Shown in pieces: positions 52,881 through 61,534 of a stretch of 64,000 bases of DNA. Position numbers and translations under genes: made by a program. The DNA is from Kaustia mangrovi (GTDB lineage Bacteria > Pseudomonadota > Alphaproteobacteria > Rhizobiales > Im1). Where the stretch lies: contig NZ_CP058214.1 in assembly GCF_015482775.1 (NCBI RefSeq), forward strand, positions 744,001-808,000. Reading direction: 5' to 3'. The notes under the pieces were generated by a model. The model did no database searches, was not told where the DNA came from, and was given only the letters and a program-made list of their open reading frames with translations. Position 1 is the stretch's first letter; each line of letters begins with the position of its first letter.

Positions 52881-52900
52881 ATCCCGGCGAAAGCCGGGAT
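52881..52900. repeat. Single hairpin of the dispersed palindromic family (copy 4)
   Basis: ATCCCGGC-GAAA-GCCGGGAT is a perfect 8-bp stem with the same GAAA loop as copies 1 and 3. A partial right end (GCGGGAATG) follows at 52922-52930, so this copy looks degraded. It lies in the gap between converging USP and isochorismatase-like genes. Confidence 0.7.
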
Positions 52901-52961
52901 CCCAGGCGTCTTTGCGCAAGAGCGGGAATGTAGCTTTATGCGTCTCCGGCAACGGAGCGGG

Positions 52962-53573
52962 CTACTCCTTGAACGCCCCCGCATCGGGCACGATCAGGGC
53001 GAAGCGGTCGGCGAGTTCGGCGAGCGCGACCTGATGGACGGCGCCGCCGGGGACGATCTCGCCATCCGTGCCGGGAAGCGAGCGGCTCGCGCTGGCGCGC
53101 GAGACGACGGTGCTCGACAGACCGAGATCGAGCGCGGCGCGCACCGTGGAGCTCAGGCACATATGCGTCATGAAGCCCGCGAAGATCGCCGATCCGTGCC
53201 CCGTGGCCGCAAGCGCGTCGCGCAGGCCGGTTCCGGCGAAGGCGTTGGGCAGCGCCTTCTCGATGACCGTCTCGCCGTCGCGCGGCGCAAGGGCGTCGAC
53301 GATGGCGCCGCGTTCCGCCTCGCGGTCGAACAGGCCGCCCGCCCTGCCCTTGTGGGCGATATGGACGATTGGCGTGCCGGCTGCGCGCGCCCGTTCCAGC
53401 AGCGCGGAGGCCTCGCCGATGGCCGCGTCCACGCCATCGAGCGGCAGGGCGCCGGAGACATATTCGTTCTGGTAGTCGATCAGCACGAGGGCCGCGTCGG
53501 AGAGCGACGGTGCCTCGAGCCGGACGCCGGCGAGTTCCAGAAGGGTCTTGGGCGTCGTCTGGTGAAGCAGCAT
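52962..53573 (-). CDS. Isochorismatase-family cysteine hydrolase
   Basis: The 203-residue protein has the catalytic Asp in AALVLIDYQNEYVSGALPLD, Lys in VIEKALPNAFAGTGL and Cys in IFAGFMTHMCLSSTVRAALD, which includes the cis-peptide region before the nucleophile. The substrate is unknown. The ATG at 53573 has GGAAG upstream. It is 40 bp downstream of a LysE-type exporter gene, and apbC lies before that; all are on one strand. Confidence 0.9.
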   Translation of the reverse strand: MLLHQTTPKTLLELAGVRLEAPSLSDAALVLIDYQNEYVSGALPLDGVDAAIGEASALLERARAAGTPIVHIAHKGRAGGLFDREAERGAIVDALAPRDGETVIEKALPNAFAGTGLRDALAATGHGSAIFAGFMTHMCLSSTVRAALDLGLSSTVVSRASASRSLPGTDGEIVPGGAVHQVALAELADRFALIVPDAGAFKE

Positions 53574-53613
53574 GGGCGATCTTCCTTGAGGTGGAGTGCA
53601 GTTGGCGGGCCGG

Positions 53614-54246
53614 TCAGCGCCTTGCGCCGGAGAGCGCGAGCACGCCCGCAAAGACCAGCATGATACCGCCCGTCATCCGCTCCTGCCACAGCCTCACGCG
53701 CGGGCGCGCGGCGATCAGCCGGCCAGCGTAGGAAAACGCCACGGCCTGCGTCAGGCACCATAAGAGGGCACCGAAACTGAACAGGCCGCCGAGCAGCAAT
53801 AGCTGATGGCTGACCGCGCCGCGGGCCGGATCGGCGAATTGCGGCAGGAAGGCCAGAAAGAACAGCGCGATCTTGGGATTGAGGATATTGATCGCCGCGC
53901 CCTTGGCCATGAGCACCGCCGGCGGCTGGGCCGGCATGTCGGCGATCGCGCCCGCCTCCTTGGCGCGCAGCATCCGGATCCCGAGATAGGCGAGATAGGC
54001 GACGCCCGCCCAGCGCACGATCTCGAACAGGATGGGGGATGCGAGAAACAGGGCGCTGACCCCGAAGGCGCAGGCCAGCGCCTGGAGCGCGGCGCCGGAG
54101 GTCGTCCCCAGCGCCGCCCATATGCCTGAGCGCATGCCACGGCTCATGGCGGTGCCGCCGATATAGGCCATGTCCGGCCCTGGCGCGAGATAGACCGCGA
54201 GCGACGCAAGGGCGAAGGCGATCAGCGTTCCCGTATCGACCGGCAT
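53614..54246 (-). CDS. LysE-family amino-acid/metabolite exporter
   Basis: The 210-residue inner-membrane protein has six hydrophobic segments and the LysE/RhtB signature LAVYLAPGPDMAYIGGTAMS followed by GMRSGIWAALG, then GVAYLAYLGIRMLRAKEAG and the conserved INILNPKIALFFLAFLPQF. It probably exports an amino acid or similar compound. It lies between apbC (24-bp gap) and the isochorismatase-like gene. Confidence 0.92.
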   Translation of the reverse strand: MPVDTGTLIAFALASLAVYLAPGPDMAYIGGTAMSRGMRSGIWAALGTTSGAALQALACAFGVSALFLASPILFEIVRWAGVAYLAYLGIRMLRAKEAGAIADMPAQPPAVLMAKGAAINILNPKIALFFLAFLPQFADPARGAVSHQLLLLGGLFSFGALLWCLTQAVAFSYAGRLIAARPRVRLWQERMTGGIMLVFAGVLALSGARR

Positions 54247-54270
54247 GGGCCCTCTCCCCGCAAGATTGCG

Positions 54271-55464
54271 CTATTCGACGACGATGCGCGGCGGCGGCTT
54301 GACGTCGCCATGGGCGCCGTCGGCGATCTGCGACCAGACGCTTCTGGCGATATCGCGGAAGATCTGGGCGTGAATGCTGTCGGGCTCGGAGACAACCACC
54401 GGCTGGCCGGCGTCGCTGCGCTCGCGCACGGTGCGGTCGAGCGGCACCTCGCCGAGGAACGGCACGCCGAGCTTGTCGGCCTCCTCATGCGCGCCGCCAT
54501 GGCCGAAGATCTCCGAGCGCTCGCCGCATTTGGGGCACAGGAAATAGCTCATATTCTCGATGATGCCGAGAACAGGCACATCGACGCGGCGGAACATGTT
54601 GAGCCCCTTGCGCGCATCGATGAGCGCGAGGTCCTGCGGCGTCGACACGATGACGGCGCCGGACAGCGGCACCTGCTGGGCCATGGTCAGCTGGGCGTCG
54701 CCCGTGCCGGGCGGCATGTCGACCACCAGCACGTCGAGCTCGCCCCACGCCACCTCGCGCAGCATCTGGGTGAGCGCGGAGATGACCATGGGCCCGCGCC
54801 AGATCATGGGCGTCTCCTCCTCCACGAGAAAGCCCATAGACATGACCTTGAGCCCGTAGGCCTCCATCGGCTTGAGGACACGCCCCTCGCCGGTCGGCTG
54901 CGGCCGCCCGGACACGCCTAGAAGACGCGGCATGGAGGGGCCGTAAATGTCGGCATCGAGCACGCCGACCTTCAGCCCCGCGGCGGCGAGCCCGAGGGCC
55001 AGATTGACCGCCGTGGTCGACTTGCCGACGCCGCCCTTGCCCGAGGCCACCGCCACGATGTGCTTCACCCCCGGCACGCCCGCGAGCTGCTGGCCGGGGC
55101 CGCCCGCGCCGGGCATGGGCCCGCCGCGCCCCGCCATGGGCGGCGGCGGTGCGGCATTGCCGTTGGTTTCGGGCGCCTTGCGGGCGGGCGCGGCGGGAGA
55201 TTGCGCGCCGGCGGGCTTCTCAGCGGTGAGCGCCACCGTCACACGATCCACGCCGTCGAGCTGCTCCACCACGCGCTCGGCGGCCTGGCGCATGGGCTCA
55301 AGCTCCTCCGCGCGGTTCTCGTCGACCGTCAGCGCGAACATCACCGCGCCGTCGCGGATGAGTATCTCCGACACCAACCCCAAGGACACGAGATTGCCCT
55401 CAAGGTCCGGACCGCGCACCTTGGCGAGCTGCGCGAGAACCTGTTCCTTCGTAAGCTGGGCCAT
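54271..55464 (-). CDS. apbC: Iron-sulfur cluster carrier ATPase ApbC/Mrp
   Basis: The 397-residue cytosolic P-loop protein helps build and deliver Fe-S clusters. The N-terminal DUF59/MIP18 domain (QVLAQLAKVRGPDLEGNLVS) is followed by a Pro/Ala-rich linker, then the deviant Walker A VASGKGGVGKSTTAVNLALG near residue 140. VDMPPGTGDAQLTMAQ is the switch region, and the cluster-binding C-x2-C is FLCPKCGERSEIFG near residue 308. The ATG at 55464 starts the DUF59 domain; the frame continues upstream without similarity. Confidence 0.94.
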   Translation of the reverse strand: MAQLTKEQVLAQLAKVRGPDLEGNLVSLGLVSEILIRDGAVMFALTVDENRAEELEPMRQAAERVVEQLDGVDRVTVALTAEKPAGAQSPAAPARKAPETNGNAAPPPPMAGRGGPMPGAGGPGQQLAGVPGVKHIVAVASGKGGVGKSTTAVNLALGLAAAGLKVGVLDADIYGPSMPRLLGVSGRPQPTGEGRVLKPMEAYGLKVMSMGFLVEEETPMIWRGPMVISALTQMLREVAWGELDVLVVDMPPGTGDAQLTMAQQVPLSGAVIVSTPQDLALIDARKGLNMFRRVDVPVLGIIENMSYFLCPKCGERSEIFGHGGAHEEADKLGVPFLGEVPLDRTVRERSDAGQPVVVSEPDSIHAQIFRDIARSVWSQIADGAHGDVKPPPRIVVE

Positions 55465-55532
55465 GGATTGCTTCGTACTCGTCGTTGGTGGCCGTGACAG
55501 CGGGCGCCCGCATCCGCCGGCGACCTCCGGTG

Positions 55533-56393
55533 CTAAGCCCCGGACCGTGCCGGCACCCGCCCGCCGAGCTCGCCCGTGATCTCCGCGGCGATCGCCTTGA
55601 CCGCCTCGCCGAGCACGGGAATCCGCTGGTCGGTGATCCGCGCCGTCGGGCCCGAGATGGACAGCGCCGCGATGGCCTCGCTGTGCTCGTCGAACACGAT
55701 GCTCGCCACGCAACGCAGGCCGATGGCCGTTTCCTCGTCGTCAATGGCATAACCGCGCGTGCGCACCGTTGCAAGATCGGCCTCGAGCGCCGCGACGCTA
55801 TCGCGCGTATTGGGCGTCTCGCGCCTGAGATCGAGGCCGGACACGATGCGCCGGGCGTCGCTCTCGTCCACGAAGGCGAGGATCGCCTTGCCGACGCCGG
55901 AGCAATGCAGCCGCGCGCGGCCGCCGGGCCCGGCAATCGCGCGCATCATCTTGTGGCACTCCACCTGCGCGAGATAGACCACCTCGCCCCGGTCCGCGAT
56001 GGCCAGGTTCACCGTCTCGCCCGACTGCTCCATGAGCCGGCGCATATAGGGCCTCGCCGTCGCCACCAGGTCGCGCGAGCGCACGAAGGCGGAGCCGACG
56101 CGGAAGGCCTGAACGCCGATCAGCCACGCCGACCGCTCCGTGTCGAAACGCACATAGCGCTCGTTCTGCAAGGTGGTAAGAAGGCGATGGGCAGTCGAGG
56201 TCGGCAGGCCGACCTCGTGGGCGACCTCGCTCAGCGACAGGCCCTGGGGGTGATGGGAGAGCGCATTCAGGAGCTTCAGCGCCCTGGACAGCGACTGCAC
56301 CTGCCCCGATGCGCGAAGCACTTCCTTGCTCGGCACCTGGAACTCGCTTCGGCGCTCCTCATCCTCCGTCGGAGACTTGGTGATGGCATCCAT
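55533..56393 (-). CDS. IclR-family transcriptional regulator
   Basis: The 286-residue protein has an N-terminal winged HTH (SRALKLLNALSHHPQGLSLS, EVAHEVGLPTSTAHRLLTTL) after about 28 disordered residues. The effector domain shows the IclR signature RLHCSGVGKAILAF and a later GYAIDDEETAIGLRCVASIV. It lies downstream of the TRAP/amidase operon, from which it is separated by 244 bp containing a perfect inverted repeat. It probably regulates itself and perhaps that operon. The ATG at 56393 was chosen over the 5' extension to 56513. Confidence 0.92.
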   Translation of the reverse strand: MDAITKSPTEDEERRSEFQVPSKEVLRASGQVQSLSRALKLLNALSHHPQGLSLSEVAHEVGLPTSTAHRLLTTLQNERYVRFDTERSAWLIGVQAFRVGSAFVRSRDLVATARPYMRRLMEQSGETVNLAIADRGEVVYLAQVECHKMMRAIAGPGGRARLHCSGVGKAILAFVDESDARRIVSGLDLRRETPNTRDSVAALEADLATVRTRGYAIDDEETAIGLRCVASIVFDEHSEAIAALSISGPTARITDQRIPVLGEAVKAIAAEITGELGGRVPARSGA

Positions 56394-56572
56394 CTCGTTG
56401 ATCCGTTCCGCACGGCCTGAAGTGATTTCCGACTGTAGTACCCGGAATTGAGCCCTCGTGACAACGCGCAATTCAGCGCACCGGCCGGATGATGCGCCAG
56501 AATGGACGGCCACGGGCCCGATATTCCCTATGCCTAGATAGTAATTGCGCCGCGAGGCGCCAAGCCATCCCT

Positions 56573-56590
56573 ATTGCCCGAGCGGGCAAT
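56573..56590. promoter_or_regulatory. Perfect 18-bp inverted repeat upstream of the iclR-type gene
   Basis: ATTGCCCG-AG-CGGGCAAT lies in the 244-bp gap before the IclR gene. A related imperfect repeat (TTGCGCC ... GGCGCCAA) is at 56545-56563. No T-run follows on either strand, so an operator is more likely than a terminator. The rest of the gap shows no gene. Confidence 0.5.
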
Positions 56591-56637
56591 CGTCAATACC
56601 TGAGTGGCAAAGTCGACATTAGGAGACCGAGGGGCCG

Positions 56638-56820
56638 TTACCGGCCCGACGCGCCGCCCTGCTGCCGGCTCTCGAGCCAGAAATCGTAGATTGCGAGCCC
56701 AGCCACCACCAGCGTGACCACGACGAGGTCGATCTCGCGGACGAACCAGATCACGATCCCCAGAAACACCAGGAACAGGCAGACCGCCAGCGCCGCCAGC
56801 ATCTTGTCGGTGCGTGTCAT
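56638..56820 (-). CDS. Small two-helix membrane protein
   Basis: The 60-residue protein has two hydrophobic helices (AALAVCLFLVFLGIVIWFV and LVVVTLVVAGLAIYDFWL) with a short charged REID turn between and a Gln/Gly/Arg tail. No family is recognised. It follows the amidase stop after 7 bp and is the last gene of the TRAP operon, so it could assist the transporter. The ATG at 56850 is an alternative start that would overlap the amidase gene. Confidence 0.6.
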   Translation of the reverse strand: MTRTDKMLAALAVCLFLVFLGIVIWFVREIDLVVVTLVVAGLAIYDFWLESRQQGGASGR

Positions 56821-56827
56821 CGCGCCA

Positions 56828-58207
56828 TCATCCCTCCTGCCCGTCGGCACGGGCGGTTTCCTCCATCAGCCACCGGGCGGTGCGCAACAGCCGCTCGTCG
56901 CCGCCGCGCGGACCGATGAGCTGCACGCCGATGGGCATGCCGTCATAGCCCTCCAGAAGCGGCAGGGTGACCGCAGGCACGCCGCACATGGTCCACAGCG
57001 AGCAGAAGGCCGCATTGCCCGTGGTGGCGAGATCCTTCGGCGCCTGGCCCGGCGCGGCGGGCGTGACGATCGCATCGTAGCGCTCGAAGATCTGCTCCAG
57101 GCCCGCATTGAGGAGCGCGACCCAGTCGAGTGCCACGAGATAGTCGTGGGCGAGCACGGTGCGCCCCTCCTCCACGGCCGCGCGCGCACCGGCGCTGAGC
57201 GTATCGCCACCGCGATTGTAGTAATGGGCATAGTGCCTCGCGAGCCCCGCGAACATGATGGTGCGGTGGATGTCGAGCCCCTTCGAGAAGGGCTCCGGCA
57301 GCGCGACCTCGTCGCACTGTTCGCCCAGGAAGCCCGCAAGCTCGGCGAAGGCCTCCCTCATATCGTCCTCCGCGAGCTCCTCCCAGGCAGGCTGGCGCAC
57401 GAAGGCGAAGAGCGGCTTGACGGGCGGCCCGGAGGCCGCCGCAGCGGCAAGGCGCGGAACAGGCTGAACGAGCGCTGCGGGATCGCGCGGGTCGGGCCCG
57501 CACAGGGCCTGCGCCAGCATGGCCGCATCGCCGACCGTGCGGGCGAACACGCCCATCGTGTCGAGCGGTTCGGCGACCGGAAGGACGCCGGCGCGCGAGA
57601 TGAGCCCGCGCGAGGGCTTGTAGCCCACCACGCCGCAGAACGAGGCCGGGCGGATCACGGAGCCCGCCGTCTGCGAGCCGACCGCGAGCGGCACCATGAA
57701 ATCGGCGACAGCGGCGGCCGATCCACTCGACGAGCCGCCGGGCGTACGCTCCGGATCGTGCGGATTGCGCGTGCCGGCAGGCGTGAGGAAGGCAAGCTCC
57801 GTCGTCACGGTCTTGCCCATGATGACCGCGCCCGCCGCGCGCAGCCGCTCCACGACCGCGGCATCCGTCCGGGGCCGGCGGCCGGCGTCGAGCGCGGCAC
57901 CGTTCTCCGTCGGCATGTCGGCGGTGTCGATGATGTCCTTCACGCCCACGGGAAGGCCGTGAAGGGGCCCGGGCGAGCGGCCGGACGCGCGCCGGCCGTC
58001 CGCCGCCTCGGCCTGTGCGATGGCGTGATCGCGGTCGAGATAGGTCCAGGCGCCGACCTCCGGCTCGCGTGCCGCGATACGGTCGAGGCACGCGTCCACG
58101 AGATCGACCGCCTTGGCCTCGCCGCGCTCGAGGCGGCCAAGCGCGTCCGCCGCCGACAATCTCGCCAGTTCGGGATCCGTCTTCCTCGCCATCGTCTCAG
58201 CGTCCAT
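56828..58207 (-). CDS. Amidase-signature family hydrolase
   Basis: This is a 459-residue Ser-Ser-Lys amidase. The catalytic Lys is in LPVGVKDIIDTADMPT near residue 88, the cis-Ser in RTPGGSSSGSAAAVADF near residue 160 and the nucleophile Ser in VGSQTAGSVIRPASFCGVVG near residue 180. It hydrolyses an amide to acid and ammonia. It overlaps the dctM stop by 11 bp and so belongs to the TRAP operon, suggesting that the imported solute is an amide or is made from one. A start at 58192 (after the dctM stop) is also possible. Confidence 0.92.
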   Translation of the reverse strand: MDAETMARKTDPELARLSAADALGRLERGEAKAVDLVDACLDRIAAREPEVGAWTYLDRDHAIAQAEAADGRRASGRSPGPLHGLPVGVKDIIDTADMPTENGAALDAGRRPRTDAAVVERLRAAGAVIMGKTVTTELAFLTPAGTRNPHDPERTPGGSSSGSAAAVADFMVPLAVGSQTAGSVIRPASFCGVVGYKPSRGLISRAGVLPVAEPLDTMGVFARTVGDAAMLAQALCGPDPRDPAALVQPVPRLAAAAASGPPVKPLFAFVRQPAWEELAEDDMREAFAELAGFLGEQCDEVALPEPFSKGLDIHRTIMFAGLARHYAHYYNRGGDTLSAGARAAVEEGRTVLAHDYLVALDWVALLNAGLEQIFERYDAIVTPAAPGQAPKDLATTGNAAFCSLWTMCGVPAVTLPLLEGYDGMPIGVQLIGPRGGDERLLRTARWLMEETARADGQEG

Positions 58208-59551
58208 AGATGATCTGCGGGAGCCAGAAGGCCACGTCGGGCACGAGATAGACAATGGCCATGGACAGGAACACCATCATGAGAAACGGCATGCAGCCCT
58301 TGAAGATCTGCACCAGTTCCACCCCCGGCGGCGCGATGCCCTTCAGGTAGTAGGCGGCCATCGCCATTGGCGGCGTTAGGAACGAGGTCTGCAGATTGAG
58401 CGCGATCAGGATGCCGAAGAACAGCGGATCGATGTCGAAATGCGGAAGCAGCGGCAGGAAGATCGGCACGAAGATGATGATGATCTCCGACCATTCGAGC
58501 GGCCAGCCGAGCAGGAAGATGATGAGCTGGGCAAGGATCAGGAACATGACCGGCGTGAGGTCCATCGACAGCACGAACTGCTCGATCACCTGCTCGCCGC
58601 CGAGATAGGAGAAGACGGAGGAGAACGTCCAGGACCCGACGAACAGCCAGCATACCATGGCGGAGGTGCGCACCGTCAGATAGACCGACTCCCGCAGCCG
58701 CTGCCAGGTCAGCGCGCGGTAGACCGCGGCCAGCACCAGCCCCCCGAGCGCGCCGACCGCGGCGGCCTCCGTCGGCGTGGCGAGCCCCATGAGGATCGCC
58801 CCCAGAACCGCCAGGATCAGCACCGCGAGCGGGAAGAACGAGGTGATCATCATCATCGCGATCTGCCCCTTCGTATAGTCGCCGACCTCCTCTTCGGTGG
58901 GCTTGGGGGCGACCTTCGGATTGAGCAGTGCGCGCGCGACCACATAGAGCATGTAGAGCCCGGCCAGCAGGAAGCCCGGCACCAGCGCGCCCGCATAGAG
59001 CCGGACGATGGAGACATTCGCGGTCGCCGCATAGACGATCAGCATGATCGAGGGCGGGATGAGGATGCCGAGGCAGCCGCCCGCGCAGATGACGCCGGAG
59101 GCGAAGCTCGTGTCGTAGCGCGCCTTCAGCATGGCCGGGAAGGCGAGCAGCCCCATGAGCGTCACCACCGCGCCGATGATGCCGGTGGCGGTGGCGAACA
59201 TGGCGCAGGTCAGGAGCGCGGCGATCGCCATGGAGCCCGGAATGCGCCGCGAGGCCAGATAGAGCGTGTTGAAGAGCTGGTCGACGATATTCGCCCGCTC
59301 CACGATATAGCCCATGAACAGGAAGAGCGGCACGGCGGTCAGCACGTCGTTCGACATGACCGAATAGGTCTGGTTGACGAACAGGTCGAAGATCCTGTTG
59401 TCGAACAGCGTCGCCATGCGGTCGGCGTCGTAATAGGCGTAGTAGCCGAAGCCGACAGCGAGCGCCATCAGCGTGAAGGCGATGGGAAAACCAGGAAGAT
59501 GGTCAGGATGAAGATCCCGAGCATCATGACGGCAACGAAGGAATCAGTCAT
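58197..59551 (-). pseudogene. TRAP transporter large permease (DctM), apparent frameshift near the start
   Basis: From 59468 down, the frame encodes 423 residues of a DctM-type permease with about 12 helices (VPLFLFMGYIVERANIVDQL, AGGCLGILIPPSIMLIVYAA, FLTPPMAMAAYYLKGIAPPG). The first 20 codons are present in another frame: MTDSFVAVMMLGIFILTIFL starts at 59551, inside the dctQ end. The break is at plus-strand CC, 59491-59492; one more base gives FLGFPIAFTLMALAVG, the normal family sequence, and about 451 residues. It is probably a functional gene with a sequence error. The protein drives Na+-coupled uptake with DctQ and DctP. Confidence 0.87.
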
Positions 59552-60167
59552 TGCGGGCGTCCCTCCTCACCACGTCCACAGCTTCGCTGCCATGTTCGAG
59601 CACCTCGCGCTCGTGCTCGTGCAGCAGGGTCTCCTCCAGTTCCTCCACATCCTCCATCCGGCGCGGCCATTCCCCGGTCCGGATGCACAGGATGCAGCGG
59701 CAGACCTGGGCTGCGCCCTGGAGGAGCATCAGGAGGCCTGCGGCGATGATCACGGTCTTGAACTGGAATATGGGCACATTGGCCGGGCTCATGACGCTCA
59801 CCTCCATGTAGCGCCATGAGCGCGAGGCGTATTTCCAGCCCGAGAAGACGAGCGCGAGCATGCCGGGGAAGAAGAAGAGGAAATAGAGCGTCAGCTCCAC
59901 CTTGGCCTGCGTGCGCGCCGACCACAGCCGGTACAGGAAATCGCCGCGCACATGGCCGTTTTGGGCCAGCGTGTAGGCGCCGCCGACCATGAACAGCGTG
60001 CCGTACATCATGTAGGAGATGTCGAAGGCCCAGGTCGTGGGCGAATTCAGCACATAGCGGACGAACACTTCATAGCTGCCGCCGAGCATCATGACCATGA
60101 TGCACCAGGCGAACGCCTTGCCGAACCAGGTGGACACCCTGTCGGCGAAAGCGATGAAGCCTTCCAT
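59544..60167 (-). CDS. TRAP transporter small permease (DctQ)
   Basis: This 207-residue four-helix protein has the DctQ pattern MMLGGSYEVFVRYVLNSPTT, then WAFDISYMMYGTLFMVGGAY and GHVRGDFLYRLWSARTQAKV. An unusually long charged C-terminal tail (about 45 residues, ELEETLLHEHEREVLEHGSE) follows the last helix. Its 3' end overlaps the dctM start by 8 bp. Confidence 0.92.
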   Translation of the reverse strand: MEGFIAFADRVSTWFGKAFAWCIMVMMLGGSYEVFVRYVLNSPTTWAFDISYMMYGTLFMVGGAYTLAQNGHVRGDFLYRLWSARTQAKVELTLYFLFFFPGMLALVFSGWKYASRSWRYMEVSVMSPANVPIFQFKTVIIAAGLLMLLQGAAQVCRCILCIRTGEWPRRMEDVEELEETLLHEHEREVLEHGSEAVDVVRRDARND

Positions 60168-60314
60168 GAATGCTCCCTCCCTCGTCGCCTCTCACGCGCC
60201 CGTTCCGGTGTCTTGCGCGAGGACGAACCCGATCATACGCCGTTTTCCGGCTGCCGCGCGACCGCGCCGCCCCCCTCTGCGCGGCCGGCCGCCGGTATGT
60301 GTTGCGCGCAGCAA

Positions 60315-60343
60315 CGGAGCGGCGCCTTCCAAGCGCCGCTCCG
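60315..60343 (-). terminator. Strong stem-loop between dctP and dctQ
   Basis: A perfect 11-bp stem (CGGAGCGGCGC / GCGCCGCTCCG) with a 7-nt loop lies in the 204-bp gap between the receptor and small-permease genes. With no U-tract, it more likely protects the dctP message and reduces read-through into dctQM. The rest of the gap has no gene. Confidence 0.65.
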
Positions 60344-60371
60344 CGCCCGCACGACAGTCGGACAGCAGGGT

Positions 60372-61517
60372 CTAGAAGCCCAGCTTGCCCGGGAAGTAGT
60401 GCTCGTAGGCCAGCTTGTAGTTGGCCTGGTTCATCAGCCAGTAGTAGGCGACACGTTCCGACCAGGCCTTCTGGCTCTGGACCACCTTGTTGAAGAACGG
60501 GTCCTCGGTCAGCTTCTTCAGGACCTCGTCCCAGGACTTGAGCTCTTCGGCCATGACGGAGTCGGGCGTGCGGCGCACCTCCACCCCGTCCTCGTTGATC
60601 AGCGCCTGCAGATCGGCGGAATAGCTGTCCATGGCGAGGCCGAAATTCGCCGTATTGGCGGCCTCCGCACCATATTCGAGGATGGCCCTGAGATCCTCCG
60701 GCAGGGACTCGAACTTGTCCTTGTTGAAGACGATCTCGAAGAACTCCGCAGCCTGGTGGTAGGAGCCCATCATGTAGAACTTGGCGACATCCTGGGCGCC
60801 GAAATCGCGGTCCGAGGTCGGGTTGTTGAACTCGAAGGCCTCGATCACGCCGCGCTCCAGCGCCGGCACGATCTCGCCGCCGGGCAGCTGGGTCACCTGC
60901 GCGCCGATACCCTGCATGACGTCGGTCGCAAGGCCCACCGTGCGGTATTTCAGCCCCTTCATCTGGTCGGCGGAGGTGATCTCCTCGTTGAACCAGCCAA
61001 GCGGCTGGGTCGGCATCGGCATGGCGAAGAAGCCGACGATGTTGAGGCCCAGAACGTCCTGGACGAGCTCGCGATAGAGATCCTTGCCGCCGCCATACTG
61101 GATCCAGGCGAGCAACTGGGCGGCATCCGCTCCGAAGACCGGCCCGGTGCCGAACAGCGAGGCGGCCTTGTTCTTGCCGTACCAGTAGGCCGTCACCGTG
61201 TGGGCGGCATCGATCACGCCGTCATGGGTCGCATCCTGGACCTGGAAGGCCTGGACCACGGCGCCTGCCGGCAGGAGGTCGATCTTCAGCCGGCCGCCCG
61301 ACATCGCCTCCACGCGTTCGACATACTGCTGGGCCATCTCCTGGAAGACGTTGGAAGCCGGCCACGAACTCTGCATCTTCAGCACGATGGGGCTCTGCGC
61401 GGTCACCACATTCGGCATGGCCACCGCGCCCGCGGCCGCCCCCGCTGCGAGCGCGCCGCCCTTCATGAAGCGCCGGCGCGATACGTCACCCTTCCCGTTT
61501 CCCTTGGATTGGGTCAT
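60372..61517 (-). CDS. TRAP transporter substrate-binding protein (TakP-like DctP)
   Basis: The 381-residue precursor has a twin-arginine signal (SRRRFMKGGALAAGAAAGAV, residues about 13-32). The mature DctP fold shows LKMQSSWPASNVFQEMAQQY, LKYRTVGLATDVMQGIGAQV, PGGEIVPALERGVIEAFEFN and DVAKFYMMGSYHQAAEFFEI. These features fit the TakP subgroup, which binds 2-oxo acids or other carboxylates with sodium. The Tat signal suggests folding before export. It is the first gene of the operon dctP-dctQ-dctM-amidase-small membrane protein. Confidence 0.92.
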   Translation of the reverse strand: MTQSKGNGKGDVSRRRFMKGGALAAGAAAGAVAMPNVVTAQSPIVLKMQSSWPASNVFQEMAQQYVERVEAMSGGRLKIDLLPAGAVVQAFQVQDATHDGVIDAAHTVTAYWYGKNKAASLFGTGPVFGADAAQLLAWIQYGGGKDLYRELVQDVLGLNIVGFFAMPMPTQPLGWFNEEITSADQMKGLKYRTVGLATDVMQGIGAQVTQLPGGEIVPALERGVIEAFEFNNPTSDRDFGAQDVAKFYMMGSYHQAAEFFEIVFNKDKFESLPEDLRAILEYGAEAANTANFGLAMDSYSADLQALINEDGVEVRRTPDSVMAEELKSWDEVLKKLTEDPFFNKVVQSQKAWSERVAYYWLMNQANYKLAYEHYFPGKLGF

Positions 61518-61534
61518 AGCGTTTCCTCCCTAAT

